Source: Streptomyces wedmorensis (lineage in GTDB: Bacteria; Actinomycetota; Actinomycetes; Streptomycetales; Streptomycetaceae). Taken from it: a stretch of DNA of 64,000 nt. Under the pieces are notes generated by a model that had not been told where the DNA came from, ran no database searches, and saw only the letters and a program-made list of their open reading frames with translations. Positions 18,936-27,414 of the stretch are shown in pieces. The translations under genes and the position numbers were made by a program. The first letter of the stretch is position 1. Each line of letters starts with the position of its first letter. The stretch spans positions 1 to 64,000 of the forward strand of contig NZ_JNWK01000042.1 in NCBI RefSeq assembly GCF_000716445.1, written 5' to 3'.

Positions 18936-19997
18936 ATGAACGCAGTGACGCGTCGTGCCGTCATAGCAACGGCCGCGGTCTCGATGGCTCTCTCGCTCGC
19001 AGCCTGCGGCAAGGCCGGCGGCGGCGACAGCGAGGACAAGGGCAGCTCGACCAAGATCGGTCTGCTCCTGCCCGAGAACAAGACCTCGCGCTACGAAGCG
19101 CTGGACAAGCCCCAGTTCGAGAAGGCCGTCAAGGCCGCCTGCTCCGACTGCGAGGTCGTGTACAACAACGCGGTCTCCGACGTCGTGAAGCAGAAGCAGC
19201 AGTTCGACCAGCTGATCGCCGACGGCGTCAAGGTCATCGCCCTCGACCCGGTCGACGCCGAGAAGGCCGCGGGCTGGGTCAAGGACGCCAAGGCCAAGGG
19301 TGTCAAGGTCGTCGCGTACGACCGCGCCGTCGCCGGCGCCGACGCCTACGTCAGCCACGACAACAACAAGGTCGGCGAGCTCCAGGGCCAGGCCCTCCTG
19401 ACCGCCCTCGGCGCCAAGGCCGCCACCGCCAACGTCGTGATGATCAACGGCGACGAGAAGGACCCGAACGCCGGGCTCTTCAAGAAGGGCGCCCACACCG
19501 CCCTCGACGGCAAGGTCAAGGTCGCCTACGAGGCCTCCGGCGAGTGGGACCCGAAGGTCGCCGGCGAGAAGATGGCCGCCGCGATCTCCTCGCTCGGCAA
19601 GGACAAGATCGGCGCGGTGTACTCCGCCAACGACGGCATGGCCGGCGGCATCATCACCTCCCTCGAGAACGCGGGCATCAAGGGCATCCCGGTGGGTGGC
19701 CAGGACGCCGAGGTCGCGGGCATCCAGCGCATCATCGCCGGCACCCAGACCTTCACCATCTACAAGTCGCCGCTCCAGCTGGCCCCCGAGGCCGCCAAGT
19801 TCGCGGTGAACCTGCTCCAGGGCAAGGAGCTCGGCGCCCAGGGCAACACCGACGGCGTGCCGTCGACGCTGTTCGCCCCGGTCGTGGTCGACAAGACCAA
19901 CATCCAGTCCACGGTGGTCCAGGACGGCATCTACAAGGCCGCCGACCTCTGCACGGCGGACCTCGCCGCCAAGTGCACCGAGCTGGGCATCAAGTAG
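18936..19997 (+). CDS. xylF: Sugar ABC transporter substrate-binding lipoprotein (XylF type)
   Basis: A 353-residue periplasmic-binding-protein family I (ribose/xylose type) lipoprotein. The lipobox is LAAC with lipidation at C24. The fold opens with KIGLLLPENKTSRYEALDKPQFEKAV and contains the typical IALDPVDAEKA and VYSANDGMAGG segments. ATG at 18936 follows GGGAGG. It is the first gene of the xylFGH operon, separated from xylG by a 300-base gap with a hairpin. Xylose specificity is inferred from synteny with the S. coelicolor operon. Confidence 0.9.
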   Translation: MNAVTRRAVIATAAVSMALSLAACGKAGGGDSEDKGSSTKIGLLLPENKTSRYEALDKPQFEKAVKAACSDCEVVYNNAVSDVVKQKQQFDQLIADGVKVIALDPVDAEKAAGWVKDAKAKGVKVVAYDRAVAGADAYVSHDNNKVGELQGQALLTALGAKAATANVVMINGDEKDPNAGLFKKGAHTALDGKVKVAYEASGEWDPKVAGEKMAAAISSLGKDKIGAVYSANDGMAGGIITSLENAGIKGIPVGGQDAEVAGIQRIIAGTQTFTIYKSPLQLAPEAAKFAVNLLQGKELGAQGNTDGVPSTLFAPVVVDKTNIQSTVVQDGIYKAADLCTADLAAKCTELGIK

Positions 19998-20013
19998 CCC
20001 CCTGCCCCACCCC

Positions 20014-20035
20014 GCCGGGCTCCCCAAGGCCCGGC
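20014..20035 (+). terminator. Hairpin after xylF
   Basis: GCCGGGC (20014-20020) and GCCCGGC (20029-20035) form a 7-bp stem with an eight-base loop shortly after the xylF stop. The following 270 bases to xylG hold no gene that I can support. Partial termination would raise the binding protein over the membrane parts. Confidence 0.5.
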
Positions 20036-20301
20036 CCCGGATCCCGCCGACGGGCGCGCGGAGAGCGCTCTCGGAAGCGAGTCGCCCCCGGCCGCGTACA
20101 CAGGGTGAACACCCCGTGATCACCCCGCGAACGGCCGGCGCACGGCGACCGGATCCGTCCCCCAGCCCGTCCGGTCCCCGGCCGACCCAGACCCCGCTGT
20201 CGGTCCGGGGGCCGGACGAGCCCAGCCCCCCCTCGAAACTTCGGCGCTGCACCGGCGGCGCGACATGCCGCCGCCCGCGGGCGGCGAAGGAGTTGGTTCA
20301 C

Positions 20302-21081
20302 GTGTCCCAGACGCCCGTGCTGGCGTTGCGCGGGATCTTCAAGCGGTTCGGAGCGGTTCAGGTCCTCTCCGGTGTCGATCTCGAAGTCCACGCAGGAGAG
20401 GTCGTCGCACTCGTCGGCGACAACGGAGCGGGAAAGTCCACGCTGGTCAAGACGATCGCCGGCGTGCACCCCATCGACGAGGGCGTCATCGAGTGGGAGG
20501 GCGAGCAGGTCGAGATCCAGCGGCCGCACGACTCCCAGAACCTCGGAGTCGCGACCGTCTACCAGGACCTCGCGCTCTGCGACAACCTCGACGTCGTCGC
20601 CAACCTGTTCCTCGGCCGCGAGATCAAGAAGGGCGGCGTCCTCGACGAGGTCGCCATGGAGAAGCGGGCCAAGGACCTGCTCTCCACCCTCTCCATCCGC
20701 ATCCCCAGCGTCCGCATCCCCGTCGCCGCCCTCTCCGGCGGTCAGCGGCAGGTCGTCGCCATCGCCCGCGCCCTGGTCGGCGACCCCAAGATCGTGATCC
20801 TGGACGAGCCGACCGCCGCCCTCGGCGTCGAGCAGACCGCCCAGGTCCTCGACCTGGTCGAGCGGCTGCGCGAGCAGGGCCTCGGCGTCATCCTCATCAG
20901 CCACAACATGGCCGACGTGAAGGCCGTCGCCGACACCGTCGCCGTGCTGCGCCTGGGCCGCAACAACGGCACCTTCCCGGTGGCCACCACCACGCACGAA
21001 GAGATCATCGCCGCGATCACCGGAGCCACGGACAACGCCGTGACCCGTCGTCAGGCCCGCAACGCGGAGGTAGCGAAGTGA
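20302..21081 (+). CDS. xylG: Sugar ABC transporter ATP-binding protein (XylG type)
   Basis: A 259-residue single ABC domain. Walker A is GDNGAGKST, the signature is LSGGQRQ and Walker B is IVILDEPTAALG. Enterobacterial XylG and RbsA have two fused ATPase domains; this one has only one, so it presumably works as a homodimer. GTG at 20302 is chosen from AAGGAG nine bases upstream and because the fold begins right after it. The stop overlaps the xylH start (GTGA), indicating translational coupling. Confidence 0.92.
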   Translation: MSQTPVLALRGIFKRFGAVQVLSGVDLEVHAGEVVALVGDNGAGKSTLVKTIAGVHPIDEGVIEWEGEQVEIQRPHDSQNLGVATVYQDLALCDNLDVVANLFLGREIKKGGVLDEVAMEKRAKDLLSTLSIRIPSVRIPVAALSGGQRQVVAIARALVGDPKIVILDEPTAALGVEQTAQVLDLVERLREQGLGVILISHNMADVKAVADTVAVLRLGRNNGTFPVATTTHEEIIAAITGATDNAVTRRQARNAEVAK

Positions 21082-22376
21082 GCAAGACCCCTACCACCGC
21101 GAGCGACCAGGCCCCCGTGCCCGACCCCCGCAGCGAAGAGGCCCCGGCCGCCGCCGCGATCCCCGCCGTCGACCCCCGCCTCCTCGTCCGCGAGCAGGGC
21201 TTCAAGGGGTACGTCGACGAGTTCAAGCGCAAGATCCGCTCCGGCGAGATCGGCTCGCTCCCGGTCGTCATCGGCCTCATCGTCATCGGCGTCGTCTTCC
21301 AGGCGCTCACCGGCAACTTCATCACCTCGTACAACCTCGACCAGATCACCCTGTACGCGGTCGGCCCCGGCATCATGGCCGTCGGCATCGTCTTCGTCCT
21401 GCTGCTCGGCGAGATCGACCTCGCCGTCGGCTCCGTGGCGGGCCTGGCCGGCGCGGTCTGGGGCGTCCTCGGCACGGACATGCCGGACGGCCTCGCGATC
21501 CTCCTCGGCATCCTGTCCGGCACCCTCCTCGGCGCCTTCCACGGCCTGGTCTTCGCCAAGATCGGCGTGCCCGCCTTCGTGGTCACCCTCGCCGGCTTCC
21601 TCGGCTGGGCCGGTCTCCAGACCTGGGTGATGGGCGACAAGTCCACCATCCCGACGCCGATCGGCAGCTTCGTCGGCGACCTCACCAAGTACTACTTCTC
21701 CGACGTCGCCGCCGCCTACGGCCTCGCCGTGCTCGTCGTCGCCGCCTTCTACCTGGCCCAGCTGCGCGACTCCCGCCGCCGCAAGACCGCCGGGCTGCCG
21801 CACCGCCCGCAGAGCGAGATCATCCTGCGCACCGCCGTCCTGGCGGTCCTGGTCCTCGTCGCCGCCTACGGCTTCAACCAGGAGCAGGGCCTCCCGCTCT
21901 CCCTGGTGATCTTCCTGGTGATCCTGCTCGTCACCGACTTCGTGCTCCGCCGCACCACCTACGGCCGTCAGGTCTTCGCCGTCGGCGGCGGCATCGAGGC
22001 CGCGCGCCGCGCCGGCATCAACGTGTCGTGGATCCGGATCTCGGTGTTCATGATCTCCGGCACCATGGGCGCCATCGGCGGCCTGTTCCTCGCCTCCGCG
22101 ACCGGCGGCGCCGACCGCTCCCTCGGCGGCGGCAACCAGCTCATGATGTGCATCGCCGCCGCGGTCATCGGCGGTACGTCCCTGTTCGGCGGACGCGGCA
22201 AGGTCTGGTCGGCGCTCCTGGGCATCCTGGTCATCCAGTCGATCGTCCAGGGCCTCAACCAGATGAACCTGTCCTCGAACGCGATCCAGTACATGATCAC
22301 CGGCGCCGTCCTGCTCATCGCCGTCATCATCGACTCCGTCTCCCGCAAGACGCAGAAGACGGCAGGACGCGCCTAG
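21078..22376 (+). CDS. xylH: Sugar ABC transporter permease (XylH type)
   Basis: A 432-residue RbsC/XylH-family permease with about ten membrane segments and a cytoplasmic N-terminal region of roughly 65 residues. Family segments include LLLGEIDLAVGSVAGLAGA and the late GGTSLFGGRGKVWSALLG. Its GTG start overlaps the xylG stop by four bases. A hairpin follows at 22412-22439. Confidence 0.92.
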   Translation: MSKTPTTASDQAPVPDPRSEEAPAAAAIPAVDPRLLVREQGFKGYVDEFKRKIRSGEIGSLPVVIGLIVIGVVFQALTGNFITSYNLDQITLYAVGPGIMAVGIVFVLLLGEIDLAVGSVAGLAGAVWGVLGTDMPDGLAILLGILSGTLLGAFHGLVFAKIGVPAFVVTLAGFLGWAGLQTWVMGDKSTIPTPIGSFVGDLTKYYFSDVAAAYGLAVLVVAAFYLAQLRDSRRRKTAGLPHRPQSEIILRTAVLAVLVLVAAYGFNQEQGLPLSLVIFLVILLVTDFVLRRTTYGRQVFAVGGGIEAARRAGINVSWIRISVFMISGTMGAIGGLFLASATGGADRSLGGGNQLMMCIAAAVIGGTSLFGGRGKVWSALLGILVIQSIVQGLNQMNLSSNAIQYMITGAVLLIAVIIDSVSRKTQKTAGRA

Positions 22377-22411
22377 GGACCCCCTCCCGCGCGCGTAACG
22401 CTCGCCACACC

Positions 22412-22439
22412 GCCCGGCGCCGTGAAACCGGCGCCGGGC
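22412..22439 (+). terminator. xylFGH terminator
   Basis: An 11-bp perfect stem (22412-22422 with 22429-22439) closes a TGAAAC loop, 36 bases after the xylH stop. Confidence 0.75.
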
Positions 22440-22607
22440 ACTGCTGCGTCCGGAGCAGTGCCCGGGCGCGTACGGAGCCGTACAGATCAGCGGGATGTCG
22501 GCCGTGCGGGTGATGCCTCACCCCCCGGCCCGATGCCCACGATCCAAGACGGAACATTAGACTCGACAAATCGGCAAGCTCGACCAGCTCAAAGCAAGGA
22601 GGAACGG

Positions 22608-24527
22608 GTGGCTCTGCTGACCCGTATCAGGGGACCGCGAGATCTGGACCGGCTCTCCCCGGAACAGCTGGACCAGCTGGCCGACGAGATCAGGACGTTC
22701 CTCGTGGACGCCGTCTCCAAGACCGGCGGGCACCTCGGCCCCAACCTCGGTGTGGTCGAGCTGACCATCGCCCTGCACCGGGTGTTCGACTCCCCGAAGG
22801 ACAAGGTCCTCTGGGACACCGGCCACCAGAGCTACGTCCACAAGCTCCTCACCGGACGCCAGGACTTCTCGAAGCTCAAGATGAAGGGCGGCCTGTCGGG
22901 TTACCCCTCGCAGGCCGAGTCCGAGCACGACGTCATCGAGAACTCGCACGCCTCGACCGTCCTCGGCTGGGCCGACGGCCTCGCCAAGGCGAACGAGGTC
23001 CTGAGGAAGGACGACCACGTCGTCGCCGTCATCGGCGACGGCGCCCTCACCGGCGGCATGGCCTGGGAGGCGCTGAACAACATCGCCGCCGCCAAGGACC
23101 GCCCGCTCGTCATCGTCGTCAACGACAACGAGCGCTCCTACGCGCCCACCATCGGCGGCCTCGCCAACCACCTGGCGACCCTGCGCACCACCGACGGCTA
23201 CGAGCGCTTCCTCGCCCGCGGCAAGGACATCCTGGAGCGCACCCCGGTCGTCGGGAAGCCGCTCTACGAGACCCTGCACGGCGCCAAGAAGGGCCTCAAG
23301 GACTTCATCGCCCCGCAGGGCATGTTCGAGGACCTCGGCCTCAAGTACGTCGGCCCCATCGACGGCCACGACATCGAGGCCCTGGAGTCCGCCCTCACGC
23401 GCGCCAAGCGCTTCGGCGGCCCGGTCATCGTGCACTGCCTCACCGAGAAGGGCCGCGGCTACCAGCCGGCCCTCCAGGACGAGGCCGACCGCTTCCACGC
23501 CGTCGGCAAGATCCACCCCGACACCGGGCTGCCGATCTCCTCGTCCGGCGCGGACTGGACCGGCGTCTTCGCCGACGAGATGGTCGCGCTCGGCAAGGAG
23601 CGCGCCGACATCGTCGCCATCACCGCCGCGATGCTCCAGCCCGTCGGTCTCGACAAGTTCGCCAAGGCCTTCCCCGACCGGGTCTTCGACGTCGGCATCG
23701 CCGAGCAGCACGCCGCGGTCTCCGCCGCCGGCCTGGCCACCGGCGGCCTCCACCCGGTCTTCGCGGTCTACGCGACCTTCCTCAACCGCGCCTTCGACCA
23801 GGTCCTGATGGACGTGGCCCTGCACAAGTGCGGCGTCACCTTCGTGCTGGACCGGGCCGGCGTCACCGGCACCGACGGCGCCTCCCACAACGGCATGTGG
23901 GACATGTCGATCCTCCAGGTCGTGCCCGGCCTGCGGCTCGCCGCGCCGCGCGACGCCGACCAGGTCCGCGCCCAGCTCCGCGAGGCCGTCGAGGTCACCG
24001 ACGCCCCGACCGTGGTCCGGTTCTCCAAGGGTGCCGTCGGCCCGGCCGTCCCCGCGCTGCGCCGCGTCGGCGGCATGGACGTGCTCCGCGAGCCCGGTGC
24101 GGACCGTCCGGACGTCCTCCTGGTCTCCGTGGGCGCCCTCGCTCCCATGTGCCTGGAGATCGCCGACCTCCTCGACCGGCACGGCATCTCCACCACCGTC
24201 GTCGACCCCCGATGGGTGAAGCCGGTCGACGAGGCCCTCGCGCCGCTCGCCGAGCAGCACCGCGTGGTCGTCACCGTCGAGGACAACAGCCGCGTCGGCG
24301 GTGTCGGCTCGGCCGTCGCCCAGGCGCTGCGGGACGCCGGCGTCGACGTGCCGCTGCGGGACTTCGGCATCCCGCCGCGCTTCCTCGACCACGCCTCCCG
24401 CGGCGAGGTCATGGCCGAGATCGGGCTGACCGCCCCGGACATCGCCCGCCAGGTCACCGGTCTGGTCTCCCGGCTCGACGGAAGATTCGAGTCCAGCACG
24501 CAGGCCGTGGAGCCCGCCCGCGACTGA
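22608..24527 (+). CDS. dxs: 1-deoxy-D-xylulose-5-phosphate synthase
   Basis: A 639-residue thiamine-diphosphate enzyme that condenses pyruvate and glyceraldehyde 3-phosphate, the first step of the MEP isoprenoid pathway. The ThDP/Mg motif [16 protein letters not shown], the early [15 protein letters not shown] segment and the pyrimidine-binding [15 protein letters not shown] segment are intact. GTG at 22608 follows AAGGAGG and matches the family start; the reading frame is open upstream to 22422 without a good ribosome-binding site. It is monocistronic. Confidence 0.97.
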   Translation: MALLTRIRGPRDLDRLSPEQLDQLADEIRTFLVDAVSKTGGHLGPNLGVVELTIALHRVFDSPKDKVLWDTGHQSYVHKLLTGRQDFSKLKMKGGLSGYPSQAESEHDVIENSHASTVLGWADGLAKANEVLRKDDHVVAVIGDGALTGGMAWEALNNIAAAKDRPLVIVVNDNERSYAPTIGGLANHLATLRTTDGYERFLARGKDILERTPVVGKPLYETLHGAKKGLKDFIAPQGMFEDLGLKYVGPIDGHDIEALESALTRAKRFGGPVIVHCLTEKGRGYQPALQDEADRFHAVGKIHPDTGLPISSSGADWTGVFADEMVALGKERADIVAITAAMLQPVGLDKFAKAFPDRVFDVGIAEQHAAVSAAGLATGGLHPVFAVYATFLNRAFDQVLMDVALHKCGVTFVLDRAGVTGTDGASHNGMWDMSILQVVPGLRLAAPRDADQVRAQLREAVEVTDAPTVVRFSKGAVGPAVPALRRVGGMDVLREPGADRPDVLLVSVGALAPMCLEIADLLDRHGISTTVVDPRWVKPVDEALAPLAEQHRVVVTVEDNSRVGGVGSAVAQALRDAGVDVPLRDFGIPPRFLDHASRGEVMAEIGLTAPDIARQVTGLVSRLDGRFESSTQAVEPARD

Positions 24528-24555
24528 CGCACCACGTCACCCGGCGTCACCCCTT

Positions 24556-24593
24556 GGGCCGGTCGGATCACTCTTCGGAGTGCCGACCGGCCC
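24556..24593 (+). terminator. dxs terminator
   Basis: An 11-bp stem (GGGCCGGTCGG with CCGACCGGCCC) plus CACTC/GAGTG after a two-base bulge closes a TTCG tetraloop and is followed by TTTC. Confidence 0.85.
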
Positions 24594-24648
24594 TTTCGCG
24601 TGCATTCTGACCACAGAGCGGGCAGCTCCATGGCAGGGAGGTACGACC

Positions 24649-26163
24649 GTGAGTACGGACCAGCAGCCACGCGCGAACTCCGGAATGTTCCGGACCAAGT
24701 CGGTCGAGCAGTCGATCCGCGACACCGAGGAACCGGAGCACGCGCTCAAGAAGTCCCTGTCCGCCTGGGACCTGACCGTCTTCGGTGTCGGCGTCATCAT
24801 CGGCACCGGCATCTTCGTCCTCACGGGCAAGGTCGCCAAGGAGAACGCCGGACCGGCCACCGCGCTCGCCTTCGTCGCGGCCGGCATCGTCTGTGCGCTC
24901 GCCGCCCTGTGCTACGCCGAGTTCGCCTCGACGGTGCCGGTGGCGGGATCGGCGTACACCTTCGCGTACGCCTCGATCGGCGAGCTGCCGGCCTGGATCA
25001 TCGGCTGGGACCTCGTCCTGGAGTTCGCCCTCGGTACGGCGGTGGTCGCCGTCGGCTGGTCCGGCTACGTCCGGTCGCTGATGGACAACGTCGACTGGCA
25101 CCTACCGGCCGCGCTGGAAGGCCCGGACGTGCCGGGCGGCACCTTCGACATCCTGGCCTTCCTGCTCGTCCTCGTGCTGACCGTGGTCCTCGTCCTGGGC
25201 ATGAAGCTGTCCGCCCGGATCACCGCGGTCGTCGTGGCGATCAAGGTCACCGTGGTCATGATCGTGATCATCGCCGGCCTGTTCTTCATCGTCGGCGACA
25301 ACTACGACCCGTTCATCCCGCCGGCCGTGACCCCCGAGGGCGGCGGCTCCGGCTGGGACTCCCCGCTCGTCCAGCTGATCTTCGGCTACGAGCCGACGAA
25401 CTTCGGCGTCATGGGCATCTTCACCGCCGCCTCGGTCGTCTTCTTCGCCTTCATCGGCTTCGACGTCGTGGCCACCGCGGCCGAGGAGACGAAGCTGCCA
25501 CAGCGGGACATGCCCCGCGGCATCCTCGGCTCGCTCCTCATCTGCACGGTGCTCTACGTGGCCGTGGCCCTGGTCGTCACCGGAATGCAGCACTACACCG
25601 AGCTCTCCGTGAGCGCCCCGCTCGCCGACGCCTTCAAGGCCGCCGGGCATCCCTTCTACGCGGGCGTGATCAGCTTCGGCGCCGCCGTCGGCCTCACCAC
25701 GGTCTGTCTGATCCTGCTCCTCGGCCAGACCCGCGTCTTCTTCGCGATGAGCCGTGACGGCCTGCTGCCGCGGTTCTTCTCGGTCACGCACCCGCGCTTC
25801 AAGACGCCGTACCGGCCGACGATCCTGCTCGGCGTGGTCATCGCGATCGTCGCCGGCTTCACCAGCATCAACGAGCTCGCGACCCTGGTGAACATCGGCA
25901 CCCTCTTCGCCTTCGTCGTGGTCGCGGTCGGCGTCATGGTGCTCCGCCGCACCCGCCCCGACCTGCCGCGCGCCTTCCGCACCCCGTGGGTGCCGGTGCT
26001 GCCGATCTTCTCCATCGCCGCCTCGGTCTGGCTGATGCTCAACCTGCCGGGCGAGACCTGGTTCCGGTTCGCCGTCTGGATGCTGATCGGCTTCGTCGTG
26101 TACTTCCTGTACGGGCGCGGTCACAGCCGGCTCGGACGGACGGGCCCGGACGCGAAGTACTGA
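24649..26163 (+). CDS. APC-family amino acid permease (cationic-amino-acid-transporter type)
   Basis: A 504-residue secondary transporter with about 12 membrane segments. The first helix carries the APC substrate/cation motif VGVIIGTGIFVLTG. The order of segments (AALCYAEFASTVPVAGSAYTFAY, FFAFIGFDVVATAAEETKLPQRDMPRGI) matches the CAT/YfnA-type subfamily. The start is GTG at 24649 after GGGAGG. The substrate is probably a basic or small amino acid, but sequence alone does not fix it. Confidence 0.9.
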   Translation: MSTDQQPRANSGMFRTKSVEQSIRDTEEPEHALKKSLSAWDLTVFGVGVIIGTGIFVLTGKVAKENAGPATALAFVAAGIVCALAALCYAEFASTVPVAGSAYTFAYASIGELPAWIIGWDLVLEFALGTAVVAVGWSGYVRSLMDNVDWHLPAALEGPDVPGGTFDILAFLLVLVLTVVLVLGMKLSARITAVVVAIKVTVVMIVIIAGLFFIVGDNYDPFIPPAVTPEGGGSGWDSPLVQLIFGYEPTNFGVMGIFTAASVVFFAFIGFDVVATAAEETKLPQRDMPRGILGSLLICTVLYVAVALVVTGMQHYTELSVSAPLADAFKAAGHPFYAGVISFGAAVGLTTVCLILLLGQTRVFFAMSRDGLLPRFFSVTHPRFKTPYRPTILLGVVIAIVAGFTSINELATLVNIGTLFAFVVVAVGVMVLRRTRPDLPRAFRTPWVPVLPIFSIAASVWLMLNLPGETWFRFAVWMLIGFVVYFLYGRGHSRLGRTGPDAKY

Positions 26164-26262
26164 GCGGGAGATGCCGAAGGCGCGGAAGGGACCGTTCGGG
26201 AGGGCGACTACAGTCGGCTCGTACCCGAACTCCTTCCGACGACCGGAGTGCTGGATCCCCTC

Positions 26263-27339
26263 ATGGCGAATCGATCCCAGGCCCCCTCTGCCCCCTCTCA
26301 CGGCTCCTCCGCCGCCCCCGTGCTCCAGGGCGCCTGGCTGACCAGAGGGGGCGAGGGCCGGTTCAGCGCCTACCTGCCGCGGGACGGCGAGGTGGTGCGC
26401 TGGACCGAGGAGCCCGACGGCCGCTGGAGCGGCCCCGTCTCGCTCGGCGGCGACGGACTGACGTCCTTCCTCGCCGTCGGGCAGGGCGCGGACCGCTACG
26501 TACACCTCGTCGGCCTGCGGCCCACCGCCGGCGGCGAGGGGCACGTCGAGCTGGTGCACAGCGTCCAGTTCCAGACCGGCCGTCCGGCCGCGCCCTGGCG
26601 CCCGATCGGGCACTCCAACGGCAAGGGGCCGTGGACGGGCAACCCGGCCGTCGCCGTGGACGCCCAGGGCCGCGCGTACGCCTTCGTCCGCAACGGGGGC
26701 GGCGGACTCAGCGTGCGGGCGCAGAAGGACGCCGGCGGCTGGCACCCCTGGTGGGACCTGCACGGCTGGGGCACCGACCCCTCCCCGGTCGCCGTCTGCA
26801 ACGGCGAGGGACGCGTCGAGCTCCTCACGGCGACCGACAAGGGCCTGCTCCGCTACGTCCAGGAGGAGTCGGGCGGTCGCCCGGTCCGCAAGGACGTCCT
26901 GCCCGCCGAGGTGACCTTCGGCACCCTCGCGGCCGCCACCGGCCCCTCCGGGCACGCGACGCTGTTCTACGTCGACAAGGCGGACCAGGTCCGTGCCTGG
27001 TCCCCGGGCCGTGACCTGGAGCCGACGGTCCTCGGCGAGGCGGCCGGCACCGGGCGGCTCGCCGCCACCGGCTGTCTCGTCGACGGCGTCGAGTCCACGG
27101 TCCTCGCCCGGCAGTCCGCCGACGGCCGGCTCGCCCTCGCCGTCTACCCGAGCGAGCGGGAGTCCGAGGGCATCCGCTGGTCGGAGCACGGGGAGCCGAA
27201 GGGACCGCTCGACACCGTCCTCACCCGCGGGCTCGACGGACGCCTGGCCGCGATGGCCCTGACCGGCGGCTCGCTGATCGCCACCCGCCAGAGCGCGGCG
27301 GCGGGGCTGCACCTGGAGGGCTGGCGCTCCATAGGGTGA
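26263..27339 (+). CDS. Conserved hypothetical, propeller-like protein
   Basis: A 358-residue protein with no signal peptide or membrane segment. Repeating strands such as NPAVAVDAQGRAYAFVRN, PVAVCNGEGRVELLTA and LAATGCLVDGVESTVLARQ recur about every 45-50 residues, each with a G(R/K)-aromatic turn, as in PLL-like lectin or sialidase-type beta-propellers. No catalytic residues are recognisable. ATG at 26263 is used; GTG at 26248 is possible. I cannot assign a function. Confidence 0.7.
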   Translation: MANRSQAPSAPSHGSSAAPVLQGAWLTRGGEGRFSAYLPRDGEVVRWTEEPDGRWSGPVSLGGDGLTSFLAVGQGADRYVHLVGLRPTAGGEGHVELVHSVQFQTGRPAAPWRPIGHSNGKGPWTGNPAVAVDAQGRAYAFVRNGGGGLSVRAQKDAGGWHPWWDLHGWGTDPSPVAVCNGEGRVELLTATDKGLLRYVQEESGGRPVRKDVLPAEVTFGTLAAATGPSGHATLFYVDKADQVRAWSPGRDLEPTVLGEAAGTGRLAATGCLVDGVESTVLARQSADGRLALAVYPSERESEGIRWSEHGEPKGPLDTVLTRGLDGRLAAMALTGGSLIATRQSAAAGLHLEGWRSIG

Positions 27340-27361
27340 CCGCCCCCGCGGCATACGGGAA

Positions 27362-27394
27362 CGGCCCCGGCACCTGGAGAAGGTGCCGGGGCCG
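27362..27394. terminator. Bidirectional terminator between the propeller gene and fadB
   Basis: A perfect 14-bp stem (27362-27375 with 27381-27394) closes a GGAGA loop between convergent genes. Confidence 0.88.
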
Positions 27395-27414
27395 TACGCG
27401 TACGCCCTGAGGTG

